DNA of 58,273 nucleotides from positions 1 through 58,273 of the forward strand of contig KN805447.1 of assembly GCA_000818945.1 (NCBI GenBank), written 5' to 3'. The stretch is from Schizochytrium sp. CCTCC M209059. Taxonomy: Eukaryota > Sar > Bigyra > Thraustochytrida > Thraustochytriidae. Under the pieces are notes generated by a model. That model saw only the letters and a program-made list of their open reading frames with translations, ran no database searches and was not told where the DNA came from. A program made the position numbers and the translations under genes. Shown in pieces: positions 29,386 to 38,116 of the stretch. How positions within the stretch are numbered: the first letter of the stretch is position 1; every line of letters starts with the position of its first letter.

Positions 29386-30678
29386 ATGTCTCTCTCGCAG
29401 AGCCCAGCATCGTCGCCGAGAGATGCGCAGTACCCGATGACGAGGCAGTCCTTCCTGGCGCCCGCAGTGCTCTTCTTCGCAATGTTATGCGTCCTTGTCG
29501 GTGCCATGGCTTTCTTTCTCGGACCACAAAGTATCAGCTCACTGTCGATAGTTTTGCCGCTGGCAAGGACCAATATGCTTGGCGAGAGCACTCTTTCGAC
29601 ACAAGTCTACAAACCGGAAGACGTTGCTTTTCATAACCCGGAAGACGTTGCTCTCTTGCAACGCACGTCTGAGATAATCCTGCAGCGTCGCTGTCCCACC
29701 AATGCTCACCTTGAATTCGTCTTTCCTCATGTTCCCAAGGCTGGAGGCCGAAGCCTTGAGACCACGTTCAACGCCGTCGACGTTTTGAGGACGGATGTAC
29801 GATATCGACACATTTCGTTCGAGCCCAGGTCGCGAACGCACAATTTCACACTGAAAACTGCTCATCGCAACTTTGCGCAGCTCGCTCGAGATCTGCGGTG
29901 CGATTCGTTGACATGCGAAGCCACTTCAGCAACCTTTTGCAGGCGCTGGATGTACGCCATCCGGGAGCCCGTCTCTCGCTTTGTTTCTGCATTCTACACA
30001 TCGACCGGGCGGAGCGACGGTGGGCACTTTGTGTGCGCGGTAAACTCAACCGCAAGACGTAACATCGCAGCGGATCCCGACTTATCAATCGAAGACTGGG
30101 TTCGTCTCTCACATGAGGAACGCGACAAGTGCCGCGGAGTATTCAACGTCTATGTCAATTTTCTCGCTCCTGAGCTACGCAACGACCCCAAAAGGCAGAT
30201 CGAGCTTGCCAAGCAAAGACTTACCTCTGTCTTGAGTTGGACATTCATTATGGACGAACTCGCAGAATCTTTTGAGCTCTTCTCGTATATTTTTGGCTCG
30301 GACCTCGTTCATCATGTGCCCGCCTTTAACTACAACAAGTACGAGAAGAAACTGAGCGCGCACGCACAAAAGGTCATCGAACAACACAACCGTTACGACA
30401 TCGAGCTCTACAAATACGCTCTCAAACGTCACCGCATCATGGTGGACCTGATGCGCGCTGACAGCTCTGACCCATTTTACAACAAAACCCCGTTCCGCTG
30501 CGACAAGGATGTCGTTTGCTGGGACAAGCTTGACAGTCGCGGTTCCACGTGGAAGGTCGCGCAAGCCGCAGCTTGGGAGAAGCACTTCCCTACCAAAGAG
30601 CAGGCGAAGATGCGTCAGCTTTGCGCGCCAAGACGCGGGTGTTGGCGAGAGGATCTCGCGGAATCCAAATTCGAATGA
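29386..30678 (+). CDS. Golgi carbohydrate sulfotransferase (Sulfotransfer_2-like)
   Basis: A 430-residue type II membrane enzyme predicted to sulfate a polysaccharide in the Golgi. The start is the ATG at 29386. Residues 24-46 form the signal anchor. The PAPS-binding 5' loop is at 115-123 (HVPKAGGRS, the family form is HVPKTGGTS) and the 3' loop at 193-203 (REPVSRFVSAF). This pair is typical of the heparan/uronyl 2-O- and chondroitin-type sulfotransferases, distinct from the sulfotransferase at 3806-4912. A small internal duplication (KPEDVAF / NPEDVAL, residues 76-90) lies in the stem. Several Cys residues in the luminal part suggest disulfides. Acceptor unknown. Confidence 0.88.
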   Translation: MSLSQSPASSPRDAQYPMTRQSFLAPAVLFFAMLCVLVGAMAFFLGPQSISSLSIVLPLARTNMLGESTLSTQVYKPEDVAFHNPEDVALLQRTSEIILQRRCPTNAHLEFVFPHVPKAGGRSLETTFNAVDVLRTDVRYRHISFEPRSRTHNFTLKTAHRNFAQLARDLRCDSLTCEATSATFCRRWMYAIREPVSRFVSAFYTSTGRSDGGHFVCAVNSTARRNIAADPDLSIEDWVRLSHEERDKCRGVFNVYVNFLAPELRNDPKRQIELAKQRLTSVLSWTFIMDELAESFELFSYIFGSDLVHHVPAFNYNKYEKKLSAHAQKVIEQHNRYDIELYKYALKRHRIMVDLMRADSSDPFYNKTPFRCDKDVVCWDKLDSRGSTWKVAQAAAWEKHFPTKEQAKMRQLCAPRRGCWREDLAESKFE

Positions 30679-30910
30679 TTGAATGAACGAAGAAAAGGTA
30701 AATTTATTGATTATCAAACCGTGCGCATCGTGCGTAGGGGAAATATCGGGGCCAGTACAATGCAGATTTGTTATTTAGCCATAGCATAATTGTGTATGTC
30801 ATGAGAGGAGAGAGTCGAAAGTGAACATGAAAGGTGATCTTCTTGCTCTTGTTGATCTTTCTGCTCTTTACTCTTGGTCATTTTGAAGAGGGAGAAACAA
30901 AAGACATGTT

Positions 30911-30950
30911 TTTGTCCTTGTTCTTGTCCTTGTCCTTGTCCTTGTTCTCG
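30911..30950. repeat. (TTGTCC)n repeat
   Basis: About six hexamer units with small variants (TTGTCC, TTGTTC), pyrimidine-rich. Confidence 0.7.
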
Positions 30951-31206
30951 TCCCTTTATCATTTTTTTCCCCTTTCTTTTTTGTTGTGGCAAAACAAGCA
31001 GACCTGACCGTCCTAGATCTTCTGACCGTTCCAGATTGTCTGGAACCAGTGTGCACATCGACGTGATGTCTCTCGTTGCAGCGGCCGGCCAAATCTCTTC
31101 TGAGGCGGCGTCGCGGCCGCGAGCGCGCGGATCGCCGTCGGGTGGGGCGTCTAGTTTGAGCAGAACGGAGGAGCAGAGACTCTGGGTCAAGCGGCCCTCA
31201 GCGTGC

Positions 31207-31214
31207 CAGGCCTA
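31207..31214. promoter_or_regulatory. CAGGCCTA variant, about 75 bp upstream of ATG
   Basis: One-base variant of TAGGCCTA at nearly the same distance from the start codon as in the GMC and UNC93 genes (74, 82 and 86 bp gaps). Confidence 0.35.
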
Positions 31215-31290
31215 AAGCGCGGCGGTAATACCCTGCACTGTAAGCGAGTAAGCATTACCTAAGATCGATCGAAGAGAGGAAAGCGGCATC

Positions 31291-32640
31291 ATGGCGAGCC
31301 CAAATCAAGCCCAGACCCCCCTGATGCGCGCGCTGGACCGCGGACGAAGCGTCGAGCTACAGGAGATCGAGGTCATCTTTGCCCGAGACCCTCTCACTCT
31401 CAATGCGCAAGACGAAGACGGATGGACTGCGCTCATGTATGCCTGTCGGTACGCATACCCCCAAGCTGCGGATTTTCTCATTCGCAATCACGCCAAGACG
31501 AACATCCAGTCTAGGGACGGCTTCACCGCAATCATGCTCGCCGCACGGTCAGGTCAGCACGAGATCGTAGCCCTTCTCGCGAAGAATGGCGCAGACCTTT
31601 CCATGCGCACCAAAAATGACTACTCCGCCCTCATGCTTGCTTCGTGTGCCCCTCTCGAGAAGAAAAATCACAAAGCAGAGGACTTGGCCAAGTGTGTTAA
31701 GATTTGCTGGGCCAATGGTGCCGATGCGAATCTGCGCGAAGTGAATGGCTTCGACGCTCTCGAGCTTGCCGAACATTATGGGTGCAAAAAGGTTGTCAGC
31801 TTTCTCACCTTCTTAAATGACCAAGAGACAAATCTCGCTGCAGCGATCGGCTCGACCTTGCCACGAAGTGCAATCGTGTGTCTCTATGAAGACGGTGTGC
31901 GCACGACGGAGCACTTTCGTAAACTTGGCAGGGAAGACCTCGAGAGGTTTGGGATGGAGTCGGATCATATCCAGAGTTTCCTTGATTACTTTCCTGACAC
32001 TCCAAAGGGACGGTCCCGTGGCGGGTCCTCGTTTTTACGAAAGTCGTCTCAGCGTATTACGATGCTGCGTCAAGCCGCGCGCTCAATCGAAGTATTCGAT
32101 GCCTTCCTTTCGCACAACTGGGGAATAAACCAGGAAACACACGAACTTGTGCGAAAGATCAACGGTCGACTCAAGAAGAAAAAGGTAAAAACCTGGTTTG
32201 ATGGCGACAAACTGGAGCATTCGTTATCTAGACAGATGTCTGCCGCTATCGATGCGTCGCATGTGTTCATCGTTTTTGTCACCGAGCGATACATGCTGAA
32301 GCTCATACGTCCTGAGCGACTTCCTCGGAGTTCTTGCAGCACAGGAAGCAGCGACAGCGAGGCCACTGAGCAAAGCGATGCAAGCGCAAGCACTGATGAC
32401 ACAAGTTCCTCTGAAGGTTCCTACTCCGCCAGAGAGTTTGCATACGCCATCAGCAGGGGTAAGACGATTATTCCGGTTGTTCTCGAGCCCTCGATGCTTC
32501 CTGGGGGAGAAAAGTGGCCTTGGCAGGGGCCCCTGAATTTCAATCTCGGGGATCCCGTCATTGTGGATTTCTCCACTCCCACTCAGCAAAATACTAACCT
32601 CAAGTATTTGGTCGAGCGGATCAAAAGTGCCTGTCCGTAA
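31291..32640 (+). CDS. Ankyrin-SAM-TIR protein, SARM1-like layout
   Basis: A 449-residue cytosolic protein from the ATG at 31291. Ankyrin repeats span about residues 8-172 (DGWTALMYACR, DGFTAIMLAARSGQHEIVAL, NDYSALMLAS, NGFDALELAEHYGCKKVVSF). A SAM-like domain follows at about 178-234 (LYEDGVRTTEHF, LGREDLERFGM). The TIR domain occupies about 267-449: strand A VFDAFLSHNW, the BB-loop DGDKLEHSLSRQ, DASHVFIVFVTERYM, and SAREFAYAISRGKTIIPVV. Glu382 in that last block aligns with the glutamate that catalyses NAD+ cleavage in SARM1-type TIR domains. A Ser/Asp-rich insert of about 40 residues precedes it. The order of a repeat scaffold, then SAM, then TIR mirrors SARM1, with ankyrin in place of armadillo repeats. 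NADase activity is inference. Confidence 0.9.
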   Translation: MASPNQAQTPLMRALDRGRSVELQEIEVIFARDPLTLNAQDEDGWTALMYACRYAYPQAADFLIRNHAKTNIQSRDGFTAIMLAARSGQHEIVALLAKNGADLSMRTKNDYSALMLASCAPLEKKNHKAEDLAKCVKICWANGADANLREVNGFDALELAEHYGCKKVVSFLTFLNDQETNLAAAIGSTLPRSAIVCLYEDGVRTTEHFRKLGREDLERFGMESDHIQSFLDYFPDTPKGRSRGGSSFLRKSSQRITMLRQAARSIEVFDAFLSHNWGINQETHELVRKINGRLKKKKVKTWFDGDKLEHSLSRQMSAAIDASHVFIVFVTERYMLKLIRPERLPRSSCSTGSSDSEATEQSDASASTDDTSSSEGSYSAREFAYAISRGKTIIPVVLEPSMLPGGEKWPWQGPLNFNLGDPVIVDFSTPTQQNTNLKYLVERIKSACP

Positions 32641-33177
32641 TCCGCCAATCTACGCGCAGGATCACGGCACAAACTCCTCCACCTTTGTCGGTATTATTCT
32701 TTTTTCCCTACATTCCCATGCAAGAAAGTTGTTGCTCTTTATACCTTCCCCTCCGCCCAGCGCCCCAGCGCCCAAACTTGATCTTCCTTCCGGCGCTCGC
32801 TCGCCTCGACATCACTTCGTTTGCACTGCGCAGCAGGCTCACTCACGGCTCGTTCGTCCACAGAATGTGCTAGTTCGTAGGACTACAACTCCCTCCCTCG
32901 TCGTCGGCCGACCGACGCCTCGCTCCTCGACCCCGGCGGCTCGGCTCGGCTCGGCTCGGCTCGGCTCGGCAGACTCAGCGTGGTGCCCTCCCTGTCTGCC
33001 GTCAGCAGTCAGCCTGCTGCCCACAAGAGTCAGCCAGCCTGCTGCTGGCGGGAGGAGAGGCTTCGGAAGCACGGCGTGCCGCGGCGTGCCTGCGTCGAGC
33101 GGTCTGCCTCTGCTGCGTCCAGCTCGAAGCGGCCGAGCGTCGGTCGGCAAGCCATCGATCGATCGCTGCGCCCATCG
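32641..33177. promoter_or_regulatory. Spacer before the DEP-C2-VASt gene
   Basis: C/T-rich sequence with a TCGGC x6 repeat at 32941-32970 and a 12-bp copy of the GCCGCGGCGTGC element at 33078-33089. Only two ATGs occur between 32641 and the DEP coding region (32717 and 32866); neither leads in frame into it. Confidence 0.45.
32941..32970. repeat. (TCGGC)6 repeat
   Basis: Six perfect pentamers in the spacer. Confidence 0.85.
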
Positions 33178-33503
33178 CCATCCATCCATCCATCCATCCA
33201 TCCATCCATCCATCCATCCATCCATCCATCCATCCATCCATCCATCCATCCATCCATCCATCCATCCATCCATCCATCCATCCATCCATCCATCCATCCA
33301 TCCATCCATCCATCCATCCATCCATCCATCCATCCATCCATCCATCCATCCATCCATCCATCCATCCATCCATCCATCCATCCATCCATCCATCCATCCA
33401 TCCATCCATCCATCCATCCATCCATCCATCCATCCATCCATCCATCCATCCATCCATCCATCCATCCATCCATCCATCCATCCATCCATCCATCCATCCA
33501 TCC
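33178..33503. repeat. (CCAT)81 microsatellite
   Basis: A perfect tetranucleotide array of about 81.5 units with no interruption. It reads as Pro-Ser-Ile-His in all three + frames and Trp-Met-Asp-Gly in all three - frames, creating large spurious frames on both strands. It ends immediately before the coding region of the DEP-C2-VASt protein. Perfection over 326 bp implies recent expansion, and the true copy number may differ. Confidence 0.98.
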
Positions 33504-36500
33504 GAGATCTCACGGCGAACGACCTGCACATCATCCGTGCCCTCGATGAAAAGCGCAAACATGCTCTCTTGAACTTTGACGTCGACCGCCGGGAACTCGA
33601 CCGCCTCGCTGTTCTGCTGCGCGCGCGTCTCCATCTCTCGGTGCACCGGAGACTCATCCACGCCTACGAGGACTGCTTCCGCGGCGTTGACGCCGTCTCA
33701 TGGCTGGTGTCCAACTCGGTCTGTACGGATCCAGAAGATGCGAAAAATGTCTTGCGCCACCTCCTGTACCGACGCATCATTCTACGCATCGACCACACCA
33801 AGCCGCTGCTGAACAGCGCCATTCACAGCATGGCGCCTAGTCTCGCCGAATGGCGCCGCCGCAAACAGCTCGACTGGTACCAGACCGGCGTGCAAAAGTA
33901 TAGCATGGGCGCGCTCTATACCTTTAACGTCGGTGCCTTTGCCAAGTACAAGCTCGTTGTCCGCCTTGTAGCGGGGCGCGGTCTTCGTTACACCCGGCAC
34001 AACCGCATCCTCGGCCGTTGGGAGCCCAAGCGCATCGCCCCGCTCGCCAGCGTCACCCTTGGCAGCATCACTGCAAATACTTCTGTCGAGGAAAAAACCA
34101 GCGAGCCGAGGTGGGACGAATCCTTCACGTTTTACTTCGACTACACGCTCCCGCGTCACGACGAGGTCTGGATCAAGGTCTTCGACTTTCGCGAGCTTGG
34201 CGAGTCCTTTCCCCTCGGCGTTGTCTGCGTCCCCACCAAACGCATTCTTAAGCAGTGTCGTGTCAGTGCCGACCGCATTCCGCCTATTTTTGCGCAAGAC
34301 GCGCCCGGATGGCTGTCCTGGCACCCGTTGCTCCCGCCTGCGACGGCGCGCGAACCAGACGAGGTCCGTGGCGGGGAGCTGCAGATCGAGTTCCAGGTCA
34401 TCACCAATATAGTCGACACACCCGACGCCACCGTTCACGACGAATGCCGGCCGAAGCGAGAGGAAGTGCACTCCCCGCAAGACACGGTGGATCCAGATGC
34501 TCACTCTAGGCTCGACTCGGACCATCACCGGGACCGCTCCCCAAGCACCCTCCCGCGTAGCGTTATGCAGTACCAGCACGTGGACCGCCGTCCGGAAAAG
34601 GAAATTTATGCGCAGCGTGCTCTTCTTGATGCTCAACAAGAGCCACATGAGCCCAGTACGGTGTCACGCAAAGCAAAAGCTGCTTCGCCCGATCAGAACA
34701 CGCGCAATGCAGCACAGACACAAGAATTCTCTGTTCCTGTTGAGCGTTGGCAAACGTGCATCACTTCGCTCGAAATCCGCGACGTGACCGACGTTGCGCC
34801 GGGAACAGTCACTTGGGTCGAAGTCCTCGCCCACTCTCCAAAACGCAGCGCGCACCTTGCCAAGCGGCGCGCCGAGGCATCCAAGGGCAAGCGACGGGAC
34901 ATGGAAAATGACACGGGCGTCATTGCGCGCAAGCGCTCTCCGCGCTTTCTCTGGCCCAAGGACGGCCGTCCCGTCGTCAAGGCCGGAGCCGTCAACCTTC
35001 CCATTCCTGATGATGTTGCAAAGTATACAATTCTTGAGTTCCGCCTTGTGCGGAGAAAAGACCTTTTGACCAGCGTTGTGTGCGGTCGCGGGAAAATGAA
35101 TCTTCAGTACATTCGTCGTACCGAGGACCTCGATTCTGACTCTGATTCGGATGCCGATGACGATGACAGCGCCTTCGACGACGACGACGACGAGGAGGAT
35201 GGCGTCATTACTCGTGTCGAAACCGAGTTCGACCTGGACCGGAGCGAGGCCGATCTTGACAACGTTGGCTTGCAACGCCGACTTGCCCCGTCAAAAACAC
35301 AGGACTCTCTCCCTACTTCGGGCGGGTCGACAGTCGGTGACGAGGACGACAAGTCCCAGATTCCCACCGTGGATGAGCTCAAGCCGCAGCCTCCGATTGA
35401 CCCGACCCACCAGGACGCTCACTTTGTCGTTCTTCGAAAGCAGGCTGCCTTTAAGCGAAATATCAAGATCAAGTGCGGCCAGATTTACTGCTACGCCAAA
35501 ATGCGCCCGCTCCTTCATGACGAAGACCACTTTGACATTGATGAATCCTTGTCGATTGTCGACCCTGCACAGGACGCAAACATCGATATTGAAGACGCCT
35601 TGAAAGCAGTTGTTCCAAAAAACGCAGATGATGTACCCAAACCCATCGAGATTCCTGCGCCGCTCACAAACCTTTACGTGGATGAAACCGTCCCAGGTAC
35701 CGTGCAACAAATTGCGTTAGCCCTTCTTGGAACCAACTCCAAGTTTGCCATGCAATTCGCTAAGGAACGGAAAAACACCAATGTCGTGGTTGGGCCTTGG
35801 AAGCTTCCCGATGATGATTCGCAACATGCAGGGGATAGCGGTGATAGCCAAGGCAACGCTACGGACGGTGAGAATACAGCGGAGCAGGAGGAAACGGACG
35901 CAGAAGCAGGGAGCCAGCGCCTCGTAAACCCCGCACATGAAACAGCATCTGGAGGCAAGGCTTCAAACGCCTCAGCAAATGTAAAATCCGAAAAGGACGC
36001 CGACGACAGCGAGTCCTCGCTGACGGAGCTCCCGGAAGGCTCCATTCGAGGCATGTTCAAAGAAAAGGCATCGTCGACCGCAGCCTCTCGCCGACCGCTC
36101 AGCGTCACAACAAAATCCGAGCAAACGATTCGCGTGGATGACGACGACGACGACGACGATGCGACAGGCAGGAACAAAGCCAAAAGTGAAGCCCAACTCA
36201 TGCCGGGCGATGGGACCGCGCGCAGTTCGAGCGACCCCGTCTCTGCAGCGCCGAGTTCTGCCAATGATAGCAACCGAGGTCATAGCAATCAGGCAGGTAA
36301 AGCAGGCACCCAAGGCCCATCGAAGGCGTCCTCAACAAAGACGAGCGCGTCTCCCGAGGTCGGAAAGGAGGCTTCCCGAGGTGAAGGTTCAAAATCCAGA
36401 CCGCCACTGGCCCGTCAGGAGTCGATTCACGCCATGCAAGCTGGCAAGATCGTCGACTCCGTAACCTATCCCACGCGCACGCTTACGTTTACGATTCCAG

Positions 36501-37117
36501 CGTCGAGTCTTACCAAGTCCAGTGACTGCACCGAGGTGCAGCGCATAGTGCGAATGGATCCGGGCGGCTTCATCTTTACGAGCACCGGGGAGACTCCAGG
36601 GGTCCCTTACGGTGAGCGTTTCTACGTGCATGTACAGTTCGCTGTTGCTTACGTGAGCCCGACCGAATCGCGCGTCTGCATCTCGGGCGAGGTCCGCTAC
36701 TACGAAGGCAAGCCACCTCCTACTTTCCCCATCAAGGGCTTCATTCTGAGCGGAGTCAAGAGCGGCCACACGGACGCCTACACGCACGAGATCAAGATGC
36801 TCAGGGACTACCTTTTGGCCAAGAACCGCCAGTCCCGTACGGCCAAGCCGGCGAAGAAGCCCAAGACCGAGCAGGAGGCCCCCGCGCCGCCGTCGAAGCC
36901 CTCTGCCCTCGAGCGCGCGGCGCGTTTCCTGCGTCTGGTCCTCGCGCTGGTCCTCGTCACCATCACGCTCTATCTCGTGTTCGTGGTTCTGCTGGCGGCT
37001 TTCCAGGACCGCACCGCGCGAGACGTGCTCCGAGCGCACCGCGACCTCGCCGCTGCTCGCCTCGGCGACCTGCGCCTCGCGCTCGCAGCCGCGGCCGCCT
37101 CGAGCGAGCTCGTCTAA
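33503..37117 (+). CDS. DEP-C2-VASt membrane protein (5' end unresolved)
   Basis: At least 1204 residues from the end of the CCAT array. DEP-type domain: about 33648-33790 (YEDCFRGVDAVSWLVSNSVC, then NVLRHLLYRRIILRID). C2 domain: about 33949-34300 (YKLVVRLVAGRGL, EPRWDESFTFYF, DEVWIKVFDF). A second, C2-like region may follow (34750-35500), interrupted by acidic runs. A VASt (START-like, Lam/GRAMD1-type sterol-transfer) domain appears in two halves: 35650-35815 (VDETVPGTVQQIALALLG, KNTNVVVGPWKLPD) and 36448-36830 (YPTRTLTFTIPAS, TPGVPYGERFYVHVQFAVAY). About 210 acidic, Ser-rich residues separate them. One C-terminal membrane helix (about 36925-37010) precedes a short tail. Likely an ER or contact-site lipid-transfer protein. 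No in-frame ATG precedes the DEP domain; an upstream exon is likely. Confidence 0.75.
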   Translation, partial: RDLTANDLHIIRALDEKRKHALLNFDVDRRELDRLAVLLRARLHLSVHRRLIHAYEDCFRGVDAVSWLVSNSVCTDPEDAKNVLRHLLYRRIILRIDHTKPLLNSAIHSMAPSLAEWRRRKQLDWYQTGVQKYSMGALYTFNVGAFAKYKLVVRLVAGRGLRYTRHNRILGRWEPKRIAPLASVTLGSITANTSVEEKTSEPRWDESFTFYFDYTLPRHDEVWIKVFDFRELGESFPLGVVCVPTKRILKQCRVSADRIPPIFAQDAPGWLSWHPLLPPATAREPDEVRGGELQIEFQVITNIVDTPDATVHDECRPKREEVHSPQDTVDPDAHSRLDSDHHRDRSPSTLPRSVMQYQHVDRRPEKEIYAQRALLDAQQEPHEPSTVSRKAKAASPDQNTRNAAQTQEFSVPVERWQTCITSLEIRDVTDVAPGTVTWVEVLAHSPKRSAHLAKRRAEASKGKRRDMENDTGVIARKRSPRFLWPKDGRPVVKAGAVNLPIPDDVAKYTILEFRLVRRKDLLTSVVCGRGKMNLQYIRRTEDLDSDSDSDADDDDSAFDDDDDEEDGVITRVETEFDLDRSEADLDNVGLQRRLAPSKTQDSLPTSGGSTVGDEDDKSQIPTVDELKPQPPIDPTHQDAHFVVLRKQAAFKRNIKIKCGQIYCYAKMRPLLHDEDHFDIDESLSIVDPAQDANIDIEDALKAVVPKNADDVPKPIEIPAPLTNLYVDETVPGTVQQIALALLGTNSKFAMQFAKERKNTNVVVGPWKLPDDDSQHAGDSGDSQGNATDGENTAEQEETDAEAGSQRLVNPAHETASGGKASNASANVKSEKDADDSESSLTELPEGSIRGMFKEKASSTAASRRPLSVTTKSEQTIRVDDDDDDDDATGRNKAKSEAQLMPGDGTARSSSDPVSAAPSSANDSNRGHSNQAGKAGTQGPSKASSTKTSASPEVGKEASRGEGSKSRPPLARQESIHAMQAGKIVDSVTYPTRTLTFTIPASSLTKSSDCTEVQRIVRMDPGGFIFTSTGETPGVPYGERFYVHVQFAVAYVSPTESRVCISGEVRYYEGKPPPTFPIKGFILSGVKSGHTDAYTHEIKMLRDYLLAKNRQSRTAKPAKKPKTEQEAPAPPSKPSALERAARFLRLVLALVLVTITLYLVFVVLLAAFQDRTARDVLRAHRDLAAARLGDLRLALAAAAASSELV

Positions 37118-37295
37118 CTTGCAAGTAACTCGCAAGTCGCAGATTGCAAATTGCAAACCGCAGTGGCAGGGACGCGCAACAAGTGCAGGGCCGGCACGTG
37201 CGCGAGGGCGTCTCGCACGCGCTTGGCGACGAGCCCCCGCCGCCGCGGAGACGCGGGGCGAGCGCAGAGGCGCGGGCGCGGGTCTGTCGGCCGAG

Positions 37296-38116
37296 ATGGC
37301 CTCGCTGCTGCGACGCCTGAGCGGGGCCTCGCAGCGGCGGGACGGCGACGATGGCGACGATGGCGACGAGCCCAGGGACGTCGCGCCCGCCGCCGAGGAC
37401 GGAGCGGCCCCGAGCGCGGGAGGCGGCGCCGGCGGCGCCGGCGGGCTACGGGCGCGGATTGCGGCGTTCGAGAAGGCGGCGAGAGAGGCGCTGGACCCGG
37501 CCGTGATGCAGGCGAAGATCTCGGGCCAGAGCGACCGGAAAAAGTACAACTTCTCGGCGGGGCTCCAGAATGATGTCCGAGCAACCCGTGCAGCTTTGCG
37601 CGCGGTCTGCGAGGACGGCGATGGGGACTCGTGCTGCTTTGGAGACCTCTTTCGACACATCGACGGCCAGATTGCAAACCTGAATCGCGTCCTGCAAAAT
37701 CTCAAGCGCGAGCGCGAGATCGACTTTGCACCCGAGATTTTTCTGGAGGGAACACACGATGCTGAGCGCATAACGCTCCTTGACAAGTTCTGGGACCAAG
37801 AGTACGAGGTCGATCACGGGAACGTCTTTCGCGCTGGAATGTCGCGCAAGACGAACGTCTTGGACGCTCGTACGTGCGGGACAATTTGGCCACGCGGGAC
37901 GAGCATGTCTGCACTGTCTGCAACGAAGAGGTCTCTGCTCTTGATCGGATGACGGTGCGTGACAAGGTTTTCCACTTGCGCTGCTTGCATTGCGCGCAGT
38001 GCGGAAGTCAGCCTCGAGACAAGTCCGAGCGCGTGTCTTTCGATGGTCAGTTTGTTTGTAGTGCTGAGTGCATGAAGAACTACGACGCCGCGCACCTCAA
38101 GCAGGCGCGCAATTAA
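37296..38116 (+). CDS. Costars-LIM domain protein, with a frame break
   Basis: Starts at the ATG at 37296, 178 bp after the previous gene; an earlier frame opens only with TTG. After a Gly/Asp/Ala-rich N-terminus, residues in 37540-37795 match a Costars (ABRACL) domain: LQNDVRATRAAL, CFGDLFRHIDGQIANLNRVL, then EIFLEGTHDAERITLLDKFW. A single LIM domain follows: CTVC, 17 residues, HLRCLHCAQC, 18 residues, CSAEC, ending at TAA 38114-38116. The two parts lie in different frames (+2), with the change near 37860-37870. Either a one-base error or indel lies in GACGCTCGTACG, or a short intron (for example 37809-37903, 95 bp, weak splice sites) joins them. Costars and LIM domains both act on actin. 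Confidence 0.65.

Larger units (their letters stand above)
30679..31290. promoter_or_regulatory. Intergenic, upstream of the ANK-SAM-TIR gene
   Basis: Holds the sulfotransferase 3' flank and the promoter of the next plus-strand gene. A TTGTCC repeat runs from about 30911 to 30950. A CAGGCCTAAA variant of the recurrent palindrome ends 74 bp before the ATG. Confidence 0.45.

Noticed and set aside
32561..33502. Upstream continuation of the DEP-C2-VASt frame into the ANK-SAM-TIR gene
   Set aside because: Opens only with TTG inside another gene and runs through spacer and microsatellite sequence; not credible protein.
33178..33503. CRISPR-like or coding repeat array
   Set aside because: Pure tetranucleotide without spacers; a microsatellite.
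32839..33661. Minus-strand frames with Trp-Met-Asp-Gly repeats
   Set aside because: Antisense translation of the CCAT array; every frame of a 4-bp repeat without stops is open.
31291..37117. One fused ANK-SAM-TIR-DEP-C2-VASt gene
   Set aside because: The TIR domain ends naturally just before its TAA stop and no strong donor site was found there; two genes are simpler.
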